Part shown: in pieces, positions 28,901 through 43,900 of the stretch | Layout: every line of letters starts with the position of its first letter | Numbering within the stretch: position 1 is the stretch's first letter | NCBI RefSeq assembly: GCF_910592395.1 | Contig: NC_088316.1 | Location: forward strand, 20,478,501-20,542,500 | Reading direction: 5' to 3' | Origin: Lineus longissimus | Lineage: Eukaryota; Nemertea; Pilidiophora; Heteronemertea; Lineidae | Length of the DNA: 64,000 nt | The notes under the pieces: generated by a model | The model's input: only the letters and a program-made list of their open reading frames with translations | Database searches by the model: none | What the model was told of the DNA's origin: nothing | Program-made: the position numbers and the translations under genes

Positions 28901-31900
28901 ATGCTATGGTAGGCAAAACGATTCTATTCGTCAACTTGCTTCAGTCTTCCAAGAATGCTATGGTAGGCAAAACGATTCTATTCGTCAACTTGCTTCAGTC
29001 TTCCAAGAATGCTATGGTAGGCAAAACGATTCTATTCGTCAACTCCCTTCAGTCTTCCAAGAACGCTATGGTAGGCAAAACGATTCTATTCGTCAACTTG
29101 CTTCAGTCTTCCAAGAATGCTATGGTAGGCAAAACGATTCTATTCGTCAACTTGCTTCAGTCTTCCAAGAATGCTATGGTAGGCAAAACGATTCTATTCG
29201 TCAACTTGCTTCAGTCTTCCAAGAATGCTATGGTAGGCAAAACGATTCTATTCGTCAACTTCCTTCAGTCTTACAAGAATGCTATGGTAGGCAAAACGAT
29301 TCTATTCGTCAACTTGCTTCAGTCTTCCAAGAATGCTATGGTAGGGAAAACGATTCTATTCGTCAACTTGCTTCAGTCTTACAAGAATGCTATGGGAGGC
29401 AAAACGATTCTATTCGTCAACTTGCTTCAGTCTTACAAGAATGCTATGGTAGGCAAAACGATTCTATTCGTCAACTTGCTTCAGTCTTCCAAGAATGCTA
29501 TGGTAGGGAAAACGATTCTATTCGTCAACTTGCTTCAGTCTTACAAGAATGCTATGGGAGGCAAAACGATTCTATTCGTCAACTTGCTTCAGTCTTACAA
29601 GAATGCTATGGTAGGCAAAACGATTCTATTCGTCAACTTGCTTCAGTCTTACAAGAATGCTATGGTAGGCAAAACGATTCTATTCTATTACGCAGGAAAC
29701 AACACAGGCTTGGCTTGTTCTACGGCGCACCATGACTTCGTCGCATAGACACGCCATTGTCCAATCAGCTCGGGTAAAGCTGGGGCGCATGCAGGTCTCG
29801 GGGAGGAATGGGGGTCATTGCTCTCCAACGACCCTGTTATAATGACGTCGTCATTTACAAGATTATACTTTAGCGCGTGAGAATCATACCTTTGGATTGT
29901 ATCGTCTCCACCACTGTGCCGTGTAAATGACGAACAGCTGGCCCATGGCAGTAGCATCTGAATCCATCTGAATCCATACCGAAACAGTATGTACACTCCA
30001 AGTGCATATAGCGTTCACCACAAGTTATGGGCTAACTTCCCTGTACAATTTGTTTATGGCTGCAGGAAAGGCAACGTTTGCAAGATGGTTATTAGGGATG
30101 TGTGCATGTGTTCCTCGTTTGTTTAATTTCTCTAAGCAGGCATAATTCCAGTGTTACTGACAGGGCAAAGTGTTTGTAAGCAGCTGAGCAATCAATTGTT
30201 CTACTGGAATGGCCGTATTAGTGTCAAGGCGCATCTGATATGCAATTATGCATTGCTTTATTGAAGACTTTCATCAGCCGTTGCTACTGCAGTTATGATT
30301 TATTTCAGGATTAGATAGATTTCTTGTCAACTAGTGCCTTATGTGTGCTCATTATTAGTATTTGTTAGGAGGAACAAGCTCATTGTGTTACTGCTTTATC
30401 TAATAATGTTTTTTGGATTACACATAGATCACGTCGTTAAAAAGCATGTTAGCTTGAAACATTATTCTGTTGACCTGTAACAATACGTCAACACGATGTC
30501 ACGAGTTAACGTGCTTTTTAATAACCGGATCAAGTGTTTTCTACATCGAAATCTCTCTAAATGGAGGTAAACTAATGTTTCAAGACATTTAGTTGAATAT
30601 GCCTAAACTGAGTTTACTCATAACCTTGGAACTCTAATAATCGAATTCACCCTCCATGTATTCAGGCATTTTTGACATTTTATGGAAATGATAAGCGTCA
30701 ATAAAATGTTGCTATATCTTGGAATGTTGTAATGGGTTTCAGATAAACACTCAATAATGTCACTTGTCATTATCACTTCATCTAGTATAAAAGAAGATCG
30801 AGTGCAATTTTGCCAGTCAATCAGGCTGTGATCTGGGTGTTGATATAGCGTTAGTATTGTTTGATTACGATGATGAATTGGTTCACTTCTTTAAATATTT
30901 CTTTTAAGTTGTTGATTCATTTATCGAACATTTCATCGTTTGTCAATGAAGTTTGTCAAAAGTCATTAGTAAGAACGTTACACCACTGAAGGAATATTGA
31001 TTACTAAAATAAACCAAAGAGACTGGTACTGAGAAAGTTGTTTGAAGTCAAAGTCAAATAGTGGAGAAATGAAAATTTTGAATTGATATCGCCAAAGTTG
31101 AAATAGATACTTTGCAAATTTATCCTCATTCCCGCTTTATTTCTAAAACTTGAGAACATATATTTGTAGAAATAAACATTGAGGTTTTGTGATATATAAA
31201 GACATGTGGACAACATCAAAACTTCAGAGCTTTTTATCCAGTAGGAAGTCACAGTAATACCTCAATAGACAAGTCGACCTGGCCAAATCCTTGATGTCGT
31301 GGCATCCATATTCCGTTCACGTATGGCCGCTTCTTGTAGAGACTAGGCGGGAGACACTCAATTAACTTGTCTGTGTTTCCTAATCTATCGTCAATCTGTC
31401 ATTGAGAGGTTTGATGTTCAGGTGTTGCGTAAAAGACGAGTGAAGTTAACATTGATGAATCAGGTAGCGAATCCTTGTGTAACGGGGCTTTGACTGAAAC
31501 CTATTACGGATAGACAAGTGAGGTTAGCATTGACCAAGCAGGCAGCTTGTCATTGTGATGCGGGGTTTTGACTCACACCTATCACGGACATACCGGTGAA
31601 GTTAGCATTGACCAAACAGGAAGCTTATCATTGTTATGCGGAACTTTGGCTAACATGGATCACGGACAGACAGGCGAAGTTAGCGTTGACCAAAGTAGCC
31701 TCGAGTGACATGCTTTCCAATTCTTCTTCTCCGCGACGATTCTATCTTATTGCCAAACCTTAATTAAAAACTTGCATGTACAAACATGTGCGGGTATACA
31801 TCTCTCCGAATACTAGTGCTGGAGTAGACTTCGACTGGAAGAGGCAGACACGTTCTGTCGAGTGTGCTCGTATACATCTATCACGGAATCTCTCCGACTA

Positions 31901-34900
31901 CTACTAACTGCTGGAGTAGAGTCCGACTGGAAGAGGCAGACACGCTCTGTCATTGACTGGTCATCAGTGAAACGAATGACAGTTTGGGTAACGACATGCT
32001 GTAATCACCGGCGTCTTATTATGGCAATATGTGCTCCGGGGCTGAGGCGGTTCCAATCTAAACGCAATCAATGTTACCATGATTGGCTTGATTGGTACAT
32101 TTCCCAGGAGCGATCCGGTGCGGGTGTCAATGCGAGCAGTCGTACCGACTAGGCCAGCCAACGTGAGACCACTGTATTCATCACTTGCTAGCCAGGGCAG
32201 TCGTTCCGACCAGGCAGAGCCACGCGGGACTGTAGTAATTCCTCATTTGAGGTAAATCAGGAAAAACGTACGTCCCAGGCTCGCTTATATCGTCCAGTAC
32301 TCCACGAGGATCTTATTTCGCCCTTGTTGCTATGTTCTTCTTGCTAATCGATTTAGTCCGAATAAATCAGCAAAATACATCCGATAGCCTATCAAGTGCC
32401 ACACGAGTCCCATGTAGCTGAAGCTGGTTTTGTATTGTTTAGGAGAAAAGTATTATCAGTGCTCACCAAACAGTGTCATCCCATTTTGCCTACTCTCATT
32501 TCGCCTACACCCACTTCGCCTACACCCATTTCGCCTACTCCTATTTCGCCTACACCCACTTCGCCTACACCCATTTCGCCTACTCCTATTTCGCCTACAC
32601 CCATTTCGCCTACTCCCATTTCGCCTATTTTTTATTATTTATTATTATTATTAAAACATATTTTTAGGTGCCTTTATCAACAAATTGCTCAAAGGCACCA
32701 TCGGACCCCGCCTTTTCTTAGCAGACACCCACTTAAAATATTTACACATTATCCACAAAGTTTTATAGTACCACTATCTGGGCAAACCATACTACAGCAG
32801 GTAAAATGGGAAGTAGGCGAAATGGGAAGTAGGCGAAATGGGAAGTAGGCGAAATGGGAGTAGGTAAAATGGGTTTAGGCGAAATGAGAAGTAGGCGAAA
32901 TGGGTTGTAGGCGAAATGGGAATTAGGCAAAATGGGAGTAGGCGAGATGGGTTGTAGGCGAAATGACCACATTTTGTAGGAGAAAACGGGAGTAGGCGAA
33001 ATGGGAGTAGGCGAAATGGGCCGTAACCCACCAAACACTGCAGTTGAGTTCAAATCGCGCTCATTAAATAAAGTTAATATGTGCAACCAGAAGGACCGAG
33101 CGAAGCTCTCTGGCTGATAGGCCTCTAGTTGATAATATCACTGGATTTCTCTCATACCCCGAGATGCTCCTGAGACATTTTTTCTCGTAAATATAGCCAC
33201 AATGCCAACATGAACAAATTCCATCAGTGCTTCCATTGACTGTCCTAGTTTATTCCGTTCGATCTGTCACAGTTCAATGAAGCTCTTCTGAATATACACA
33301 CCTCAAGTAAGGTAACTTATTCGCCTTACCGCGACCCCTCACGATACATACATTACCGCAGACAAATGGCGTGTGTCATCATAAGCGATGAGTCCTAGAT
33401 AGCATCCATAGAAATGGTCAATTACTTGCGACATCTCAGGTTATTGAACGATTATATGTTACCTTGATACGTGCATAACGATGCCACTCATTACCGAGTT
33501 AAGAATCGTGTTTCAACGTTCATTCAACAAATGGGTGTGGATGGCCGAATGCAGGAAGCTGGGGTGATTTAGCTAATCACCAGCAGTATTTATCATAAGA
33601 ATATGGAACAAAAATGGCAACCTGGAATGATATGCCGTGATCGATGCTTACGTTTTAAACAATTATCATTACCATGAATGAGACATCTAGTTTATTAATC
33701 AACCAGGGCTTCCCATTTAGACAAACATTAGTTTGTGCCACTAAATTAACTATATTCCAAGTCACTTCTTGAATGCCAATTTCTCATATAGCGGCTGCTA
33801 GGTCACGAGTGTCGAGAAAACAGAAGGTGTGCCCCGCATGACCGATTTGGTATTGTGGACGAAGTGTAACCCATGCATTGTATATAGCCTCACCCCAGCA
33901 CATGAAAATTCCTCCTTGGGCAACGAAACTGGTTTGCCTCCAATTCCGACATTAAGGATGGCAACCGTGAGCACCCGGGCGGAATTTGTGGAGAAATGTA
34001 AAAACTCCTAGCCAGAGAAGGGTTTTGTAGCACAATTACCTAAAGCACTCCAAGGTGGAAATGTGCAATCTTGTCCAATTTGTCGTAATTTTTTGCGGTT
34101 TGTGAGAAGGCTGCGAATAACTTGGGCTCCAAGCTCGTGCTAAGCCAGTGTTGTTATTATTCGCTGTGCTTAACGATATAAAAATATATGATAATAATGC
34201 GTTTCCGATAACTTTCAATTACTTAGGAATTGTCGTAATGCTTTGTTAGATATCAGCTTTGGCAGGAAATGAGGAAGTCTATAAGTGTCATACCGGGGTA
34301 TGACAAATCCCATCCGATCTCCAAACATTGTGTCCTATGTTTTCTATAGTTTTCTTTTAATAAACACCAAACCTGTAAACACTGCCGAGGTGATGCCCGC
34401 AAACTATTGAAACGTTTTTAATACGAAAAAGGTATATCGAAAAAGAATCGTAGTGTATATAAAGTAAACTGTCTGTCCCAGACTGCAAGTAAACAAGCAA
34501 CCCCTTCCATTGATTGTCAAATCCCTCATCGACTGTCCCATACTGCAGGTTAACGAACAATCCCTTCCATTAACTGGCCAATCCCTCACCGACTGTCCCA
34601 GACTGTAGGTTAGCGAACAATCCCTTCCATTAACTGGCCAATCCCTCACCGACAGTCCCAGACTGTAGGTTAGCGAACAATCCCTTCCATTAACTGGTCA
34701 ATCCCTCACCGACTGTCCCAGACTGTAGGTTAGCGAACAATCCCTTCCATTTACTGGCCAATCCCTCACCGACTGTCCCAGACTGCAAGTAAACGAGCAA
34801 CCCCTTCCATTAACTGGCCAATCCCTCACCGACTGTCCCAGACTGCAAGTAAACGAGCAACCCCTTCCATTGACTGGAAGGCATCAATCAACCTATGACT

Positions 34901-37900
34901 GCCTTCGCCAGAACACCGACGATATGATAAAACTCATTAAGACGCCATTCTATGATGATAATTACCCTAAGGTTGACGATAGCGTACGTCCTAACAGATT
35001 CGCTCCAACGGAAGGCATAAATCATATTACGGCGTGGTTTTCTGGCTGATTAATCCTGACGAATAGTGTGCAATCGTGAGTTTTTAGCCCATCAATCAAG
35101 ATTGTGTGTTCGCTTGAAATCTGATTTTTCCCCTAGTAAGACTTAACTTGCAACCTGATCTTTCCAAAGCGTAATTCTGGGGATTTTTTTTCAATCTACC
35201 GGGAAAAAAAGGTTAAATATCAATTTGCCGGAAGGAGAATTCATGATTATGTCTCGAAGCCACGACTCTGATTTCATGATCAAGTCAATCAAAGCTTGTA
35301 GGATGTATGTTGGCGGATCTATATGTGTTCCTTTAGATTCTGGAACCATGGCACTTTTAATTATATACACAGAAAATCTCGGCTTATAATAGCCGCGCCA
35401 TAAAATGTAAAGACCCAAAGCTGTGGTTCACAGCAGTATATACCCCGTATAAACTAATGAGAGGGTATCTGAAAACGGAAGGCCCTTCTGGGCAAAAAAA
35501 CATGGAGTCAACGAATGACTTTATATTCCAAGAACAAGATATTATAAACCGACGCACAGAAATACCCGGACACCTTTTTTAGTATTTGACATATCGTTAA
35601 AAACAATGAACATCTATAAAGCCAACAGGTCGGAAACAATTACATCCTACGTGTCCGTTATGCTCACCCTGAAGTAATGCAGGGATACGGACTGCAACAG
35701 AAGTCATGAATGAACAAGACTTGTATATTTCACATTTGATAGTAATGATTTACATTTCAATTTGACCCTTGCTTACTATAGGCTTGGCGTCTTGTAATCC
35801 ACACTACTCACTTGGCCAAACGTGATGGTCACACAAAGAAACACTTGGCTTTCCAGGTCGATGTTCGTCGGACATGCAGTACTCTAGGATGGCTTTGATG
35901 ACGTCCGATTGGCCCTGCGTCTACGAATAACTAACTGTACGTGGAGTTTGTGATCAGCGAAAGGATGTCACGAATCGTAACTTTCGCTGCTAATATGCAC
36001 TCTTAATGAAATTACCCGTTATTACCTTGCTGATGCAAGCATTAAATCGTCAAAATCCTGTTGAGAAAACGTGACAGACACAGATGTCTGACATTGCGCT
36101 GTGCACAAGGGCTGTTTTCTATTTTAACTGACGTGCTAAATTATTGCAGTCGCCAATCGCATGTCTGTCAATATGCATTTACGTCAAGTTGCTTGCATGA
36201 CCCCTGCCTGTAGTATCTTGTATCCAAAAGTGTATAAATGCTACGTACACGCCTGTATTCGCCGAGAAACATGTTCACCTGCTGCATGAAAGACACTGAG
36301 GATGTCAAAGCTGTTTCTTTGCGATGAGCGTGTTGTCATCGCCGCTGGCTGACCAAGCGAACTACTCGAAACAGAAAAAAATCGCTTGCAGAGTATTTTC
36401 GCGAATAGGTCATGCCGCTTATGGGCTTTGGTTTTCTGTAGCGTAAATGGGGTGGGGTGGGAGAGGTGCCCTATCGATTTTGGGCCCGATATCGGCAATT
36501 TCGGATTTTGCATTCTGGACTCTAAACTCCTGAATGAATTGTCGAGCTTCACTTTTCTCTGGCATGAAGGGGTAGGATGGGAGAGAGGTACCCTATTGAC
36601 TTTGGCCCCGATCTGAGAGGCGCCCGAACAGTTTGGTGTCGATCAGATGTCCAGTATGGCTGCCAGGCGGCAATTTTTGGATTTCGCAATGTGGACTCAA
36701 CTGCTGAACTAGTCGTCTGATGGGCTTCCAGTTTCCTGTGGCATGATGGGGTGTAATAGGAGAGCTACACTCGCCTAACGTAAGTGCCCTGTATTATTTC
36801 CCCGTGCGATGCAATGATTAATATCTTCAAGATCACATAATTTTATATTCTGTGCTCGTATGGCAGGATAAGCTTCGCTTCGCGTTGCCCTTGTTAAGTT
36901 CAGTATGCCACTAAGACTTGTAAACCGTCAATGTGTTAAACTCAGAGATTATAAAAGAAAGATGATTGATTTAAATTACCCATGCAGAGACGTTGTAAAA
37001 TACGCTTATGAAGAAGTATTTCATTTGAAAATAACAAAACTGAAGCGTATATCTGTGGGTTCTTATTAATGCACTTCGTCATGTCATTCTTTGTGGATAC
37101 CTTATTATGCGTTGTGTGTTCTTATGTTTATGTATATAGATGTGAGACAGACAACATACTTGTAATTGGACGTCATTGCTAATACACACATCACTTCTTG
37201 CAATTAATCCAAATTAAACTTCAGTCGCTGCTTCAATAAATTCTGCAAGACAATTTTCCAATTAAATACATCCATCTTTCTAATTTAGTTGGCATCTTTA
37301 TAGCCCACTTAACATCCAACGGAGCTTTAGTGTTTCGTGTCATAAACCGGTGTTTTCCTGCAGCTGGCACTCTCGACCATACCACATAATGTGTAGGCGA
37401 GCCTCGGCATAAATACCTACCAAGACCAACTTAATGATAAGAATGCTGTGAGATCAGTGAAGCACACTGACAACCAGCCACGACTCGGTCTGATGACGGC
37501 AAGAAACCCCATCTTAGATAAAACACAAGCAATACATTGGACTTAACGGGAATCAATATGACCAACAAAGCGGTTTAGGAAAAACGGATGACCCTTTCCT
37601 CTCTTCAAATATCATCGCGATCAGTTCATGTGTATGTTTTAAATGAACTTTATTGACTAACTTACTGCAATGTTATACGGACATTCTCGTAATTCTAACT
37701 GAAGGAGAGTGCCTAGCTTCCAGAACACATATTTGCATAATCAGGCTTAAGTAGAGGTATTTGCACCTCTTCTCCCGTTTCGTTGGTGTGATGATGAGAA
37801 TTGTGAGAAACAAAAATGAGAGAGACTGGATTGCAATGCTTGTAGAAACAAAGGTGCTGATTCTTATCTGTCTGGTCGTTCTGTTCAGATTATGAAGAAT

Positions 37901-40900
37901 TATCAGTGGATTTCACAGCAAACGAAACAGTGCATATCGATTAGCGGCTCAACACGACATTGGTGGCAAAATAAGTCGCTATGTTCACTGATTGACACCT
38001 TACTGATTACGTCAGTGTGGCCTTTGGCTCGTCCAGCTCTCTTCATTAACAATTAACTTGTTCACCGGTTGATTCCATAAGGTAGTGTCGCCCTTGGCTC
38101 TTACAGCTCTATTCATTGATAACCAACACGATGTATCTGGTCGATTCCATCGTAACCTTCTTCCGTGCGATTAACTACACTGGCAGTCGAAGAGATCAAT
38201 ACAGGAGCCAAGCAATCAGTAGAGATGGAGATATATTTCAGGTAATAGAATCACGAGAACCTCAAAAGCCACCTCTAATCGAAGGGATCTCCTTTCTCGC
38301 CGTGGTATCTCGGGAGCCCTTTACCAGGATAGAATACGAATTCTATCTTAGCCTGACCGTTCGTGCAAATGATGATCATGGGAGTTTGGGGATTTACGTG
38401 TTTTGGGGCAGGCTTGGTCGGTTTACTCTTGATTGATTCTATAATGGTAAGTAATTGTATGACCTGAGATTGTCGAGTCATTTAATGGCTACTTATTTGT
38501 CAAATTCTTTTTACTAACAGAATCGAAAAGACTTGCAAGTCTGAATACAGTACCAAGTGATTAAATACGACCTGGGCCTACAAACTGAATCAATTCAACT
38601 AAATATGCCTAGTCCCCGAGTTCATTCTCACATAACTACTCCATGCCTATCACCAATGGAAAAGTTTTTGCTGAACCGCCAGTGGTTTCCCAATAGATTA
38701 ACTGGCACAGTGGGTGCTGTCAACTTGCTGAATTGTTGTCAGGAAATAACTGTAGGAATCTTGATCAATCATAATCATATTTTTTCAGAATTTCAGTAAT
38801 TTATACGTCCACTCCTAAGGTGGCATGGTTGTCTGAGCAATCGCTGCCTTTGTTTGTGCGGAATGATGATGAGAAATTCACTCTGACAAAACCATTGCAC
38901 TGTGCACAAAGTGTTGGAGACAAGATATTGCAGGTCTTATTCCAACATAGCTCACGTTTGGGCTTTGAATCTCGATAACTACATCATTTGCACTTGCTCG
39001 CTTGGTAATCTTTTAATCAGTTCCATAATCTGCACTTGTCTCTAGCACGAGATTAGCGATGCAAGCAATGAATGATACTATAGACTTTGTAGTCTCATAT
39101 CGTAAAAGTTTCTCATTAGAATATTTCATGTCTAATAACCGTTTTGGATCCTTCACAAGTCCAGTGTTATCCTACCATTATATTCTACTTCATCGTCATA
39201 TTCAATACCCCACCACTTGACCTATGCAGGAGAAAACCAAACAATACAGAATGATGTTGTACGAACAGCCCTCGGGAAATGAGATTTTATTTCACAAAGC
39301 ACCAATTTGTGTGCAATGAATAAGGCATCTGTTTCATTGAGTTTCTGCATATCTGTCTTGATTGCTCAAGATTCATAGTGGAACCGAATAGAGGACTTGG
39401 TTAGGTTAGTTCGGAGTAAGCGTAGCCTACGAATAAACGCCGAACAACCTGGAAACATATGACCGCTTCTCAAAATGAATTATTTTTCTTAAATGGCGCG
39501 TTGGTTCAGTGCTGTTCTATACATATGTCAGTAAGAGATGAAATTGGTGTGCAGGTCCAATAATGATGCAGATTTATCACATTTCTACGCAAAAGAATGC
39601 CTTTCACATGGACCTGATCATCAAGTTTCCTACATATGAGGGCATCACTGTGGGTATTCGATTGGCCATACGCGGGAAGGTTTATGTATTAGATGGTCTA
39701 GTCCCTTGTAGAAAGGTTTGTTATTGTTAACCTTAGGGATTCTACTCAGCTATATACAGACATCATAACAAAACGATGTAGGTAAATGAGGGACACCAGA
39801 GGTACATCATACGAGAAGAAGCAAGTACGAGTATGATTGTAACTGGCTTTGGCATAAATCCCCGGCTGTTGACTGGGAGCATTTCGCAAGTATAATCAGT
39901 TAATGTAAGCCAACATCTGAAACCCCCCACTCTCGAACCCTGGTTTCGAGTGATCTCTTTACCAGGAAGCTTCTACTAGTTCTAGTGCCGGAATGCATGA
40001 ATATGTACTATCCTTATCTCTCGCGTGGTGCTCCAGCAGCATGTGACAAATTGACCTGTTATTCTCGACCTGGTGGGGGATTTGAAAGATACTACCCGTG
40101 TACCCTCTGCCATTGGCATTCTTTAGCAATGTACAGTCAATGTACACATCAAGTTTTTCAATGCTGTTTTTCATCCTTGACCTCCTCGCGGCTGTTGATG
40201 TCGTGCAATAACCAACGAGAAAGTAGAGTGAAATTCACAAATTAGATTTTCGTGCTCTTCCACGCGTGTGACAGATAAAAGACTGGTAAAATTTTGGAGA
40301 GATACGACCAGAATCAACCTCATTATCGACATGCGATAACCGTAAAAAAGTATGGATGCCTGGATCTGGTGCTGTGTGAATTTCCGGCTGGTCAGGTATC
40401 CATTTTATGACGCAATTTTATTTTGACTGTATGCAATACCAAGCATAGATTGCCAAGTCGTGAAATCGCCAGGAACAATTGGATTGTGTCATCTTCTGAT
40501 AATCTTAAAGGCCATGACTCCTGCTTTTATGATTGCATGACATGTACAAATCCTCAAACACTGGACTTAAAGCTCCGCATTAAATCAAGTTTGATCAAAA
40601 TTTAAGGACCCAGTCCAGAGATATAGCATATTAACGGCTTTGTTTACATGTTATGTAACAGCCTTGGTTAGGTTTCTAAGTAAAGTCAGGCGGCAGGTTT
40701 ACTGACATAGATCAGGCTGACGTTGGATTTCTTACTATAAATAGTATAAATTTGTCTGTATTACCTTACCTTATCATAAGGTATATCGAAGCTTTATATT
40801 AGAAATACATTATGATAGTTTAAGTATTGTATAAATTGATGTTTGATGCAATTTTCTGTAAAAAGAATCGAATTTGAAAAATCAATTAAGTTCTATAAAT

Positions 40901-43900
40901 TTGCCTAAATTGTCTAGAAAACCTAATTGGACCATATTTGTGGGGCCTATGTTTTTTTTGGCATTGATTTTGTTTCCCCACTTCATGAATTAGCTCAAAT
41001 AACACTTTCTAGATGTGAGAGTTGACTTCTAAAATAAATATGACCGGTTTTCCAAAAAAAATTAAAATATTTAATTAAAATATTTTTTGGAATACAATAA
41101 ACTCATTTATTATGGGCAAAGGTATGCTTTCGTACTTGAACATTGAAAATGTCAATGAAAAACAGACTTCATATATCAATTTTAAGAGCATTAATTCATA
41201 TGTGTCCTCCCAAGTAGGGCAATAGCCTGATCTACATCACAATTTTGGTGAACCCGCCGCCTGGCTCTAACAAGCTAGTTGCTAGCCTGATTAGGTGATC
41301 TAGTTGTCAAACACCTGAAGGGCTATATCTTCAAAATGGATGGAGCAAATTGCATGGGGTTTTCTGTATTATATAGATTGTTAGGTGCACTTTTGAAAAC
41401 GTCATACAGCAGGAAATGACAAAATACCTGGAGTTATGGTCTTTAATTGGATAGTCATACAATGTGTAAGCTTGCTGGGAGCGCAGTAGTTTTTTTATGC
41501 TTGCTCTTCCGTGCTGGTGAGAGACACATCCTTCCGCCGCCGATGCAGTTGTGCTGAAACCCGTCAAAAATGTCAGTTCGGTTAACATCACTAGATTAGC
41601 TCTAAGATATATAATGTCAAGATATGAGCATTTGTAATGAATCGGCGATGAAATCTGACGTAGTGTATTTGGAATGGATATTATAGATTGGATTGAGCTG
41701 GATTATAACTTAATTTGACGAGACTTTTATGTGTAGACGTAGTGAGATGTGTCAAAATCTTTAAGTCACAAACATGTATCGTTTTGAGCAGAATAGTCAA
41801 TAGAGAGGTGAAGATTGATTGAATTTAAAGCTGATATGCTCGAGTATGTCTGTTTAGCTTGGCTTAGGTTGGGAACAGTAACTTCGGTAACGCTGGCCTT
41901 TAGAGCAGATATTTCATTCAGAAAACTACTTATCATGTATAAACTCTGCAGCCTACTTGATACGTTCAGTGATTTAGGGGACTGGCCATTCAATCAGTTT
42001 AAGGGAAGCATCTCGTCCTGTTCTGAAGATGGTATCAGGGACTGGCCATTCCATCAGTTTAAGGGTAACATCTCGTCCTATTCATAGACAGTATCATTCT
42101 TTCGGATAACGTGATGTGTTTTCCTCTTGCTTTTGCAGGCCCCCCAACTGAAGTGTTAACTGATCTTTACATTAAAAGTATGGGTCCTATATCCGAAGAA
42201 ATGATGGTAAGTGCATGGTATATTGTTTCTATGATCGTTGGATGGTTGGTTGGCAATTGACAGTTAAGTCCAAACACTCTCAAAACACGTAAATTTCTTA
42301 CGATTATTTCTAATTTCCATGGAGTGGTGTGTTCGAATATAGACACATAGTAAACTTTCCCCCTGTGTAATGTTAAATGCTGTTAGGTCATAGACAAACA
42401 GTTTAGAAGTCCCCTGTATAATGTAACACGGTGTAAGGTCATAGCCCCAAAGCTTAGAGGTCCCCTGTATAATGTAACACGGTGTAAGGTCATAGCCCCA
42501 AAGTTTAAAGGTCCCCTGTATAATGTAACACGGTGTAAGGTCATAGCCCCAAAGCTTAGAGGTCCCCTGTATAATGTAACACGGTGTAAGGTCATAGCCC
42601 CAAAGCTTAGAGGTCCCCTGTATGATGTACACGGTGTAAGGTCATAGCCCCAAAGCTTAGAGGTCCCCTGTATAATGTAACACGGTGTAAGGTCATAGCC
42701 CCAAAGCTTAGAGGTCCCCTGTATAATGTAACACGGTGTAAGGTCATAGCCCCAAAGTTTAAAGGTCCCCTGTATAATGTAACACGGTGTAAGGTCATAG
42801 CCCCAAAGCTTAGAGGTCCCCTGTATAATGTAACACGGTGTAAGGTCATAGCCCCAAAGCTTAGAGGTCCCCTGTATAATGAACAATGAACGTGCAAGTA
42901 AAACAAAACACACCAAATCAAAGTCTATGCTTCAATATGATTGTTTTCATATTTTGTTGATATCTAATAAATATGAAAAAAATAAATATTAATGATTTCT
43001 TCGGTCTAAACGCAGCACAAGCACATTAAGTAGATCGTTGGTCTAAATATGCTTCGTCATCTACGATAGGCATTGCCACTGAACAACGTAATTCTCAGTA
43101 AATGTCGGAGTTCACCATAACTATGCAACATGAAGAAATGCTGTCCCAAGAAATACTCTAAAAGCTTAATTGTAAGGTCATGAGGCCTCCTCGAGAAATT
43201 GCTTCTCCGACCTTTCATGATTGACCTATAATTTCAATACAGTGATTTTCCACCGACTCTGACGGGCCAAGACTGGTAAAGTACACAATAGAAAGTCACC
43301 GGGAGTGTTGTGTCATTTCTCATATGATAATGCAATACAGTGATTTTCCACCGACTCTGACGGGCCAAGACTGGTAAAGTACACTATAGAAAGTCACCGC
43401 GAGTGTTGTGTCATTTCCACCGACTCTGACGGGCCAAGACTGGTAAAGTACACTATAGAAAGTCACCGGGAGTGTTGTGTCATTTCCACCGACTCTGACG
43501 GGCCAAGACTGGTAAAGTACACTATAGAAAGTCACCGGGAGTGTTGTGTCATTTCCACCGACTCTGACGGGCCAAGACTGGTAAAGTACACAATAGAAAG
43601 TCACCGCGAGTGTTGTGTCATTTCCACCGACTCTGACGGGCCAAGACTGGTAAAGTACACTATAGAAAGTCACCGGGAGTGTTGTGTCATTTCCACCGAC
43701 TCTGACGGGCCAAGACTGGTAAAGTACACTATAGAAAGTCACCGGGAGTGTTGTGTCATTTCCACCGACTCTGACGGGCCAAGACTGGTAAAGTACACTA
43801 TAGAAAGTCACCGGGAGTGTTGTGTCATTTCTCATATGATAATGCAATACGTTAGATGCCATAACCGTGGGGAAGGGGACGACTTGTATTTCATCCAGGT

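Noticed and set aside
24501-29685. CRISPR-like array
   Set aside because: Units abut without unique spacers, and this is animal DNA with introns.
24780-29748. Open frames of 1651, 857 and 791 codons that look like giant repeat proteins (18-residue units)
   Set aside because: The 54-bp unit is a multiple of three with no stop in two + frames, so both are open at once, and a 2-bp deletion just swaps them. There is no signal peptide, domain or promoter, and the array lies inside the intron of a real gene on the same strand.
33010-33070. Possible tRNA-derived SINE promoter (GAGTTCAAATC resembling a B box)
   Set aside because: No matching A box at the right distance and no cloverleaf could be drawn.
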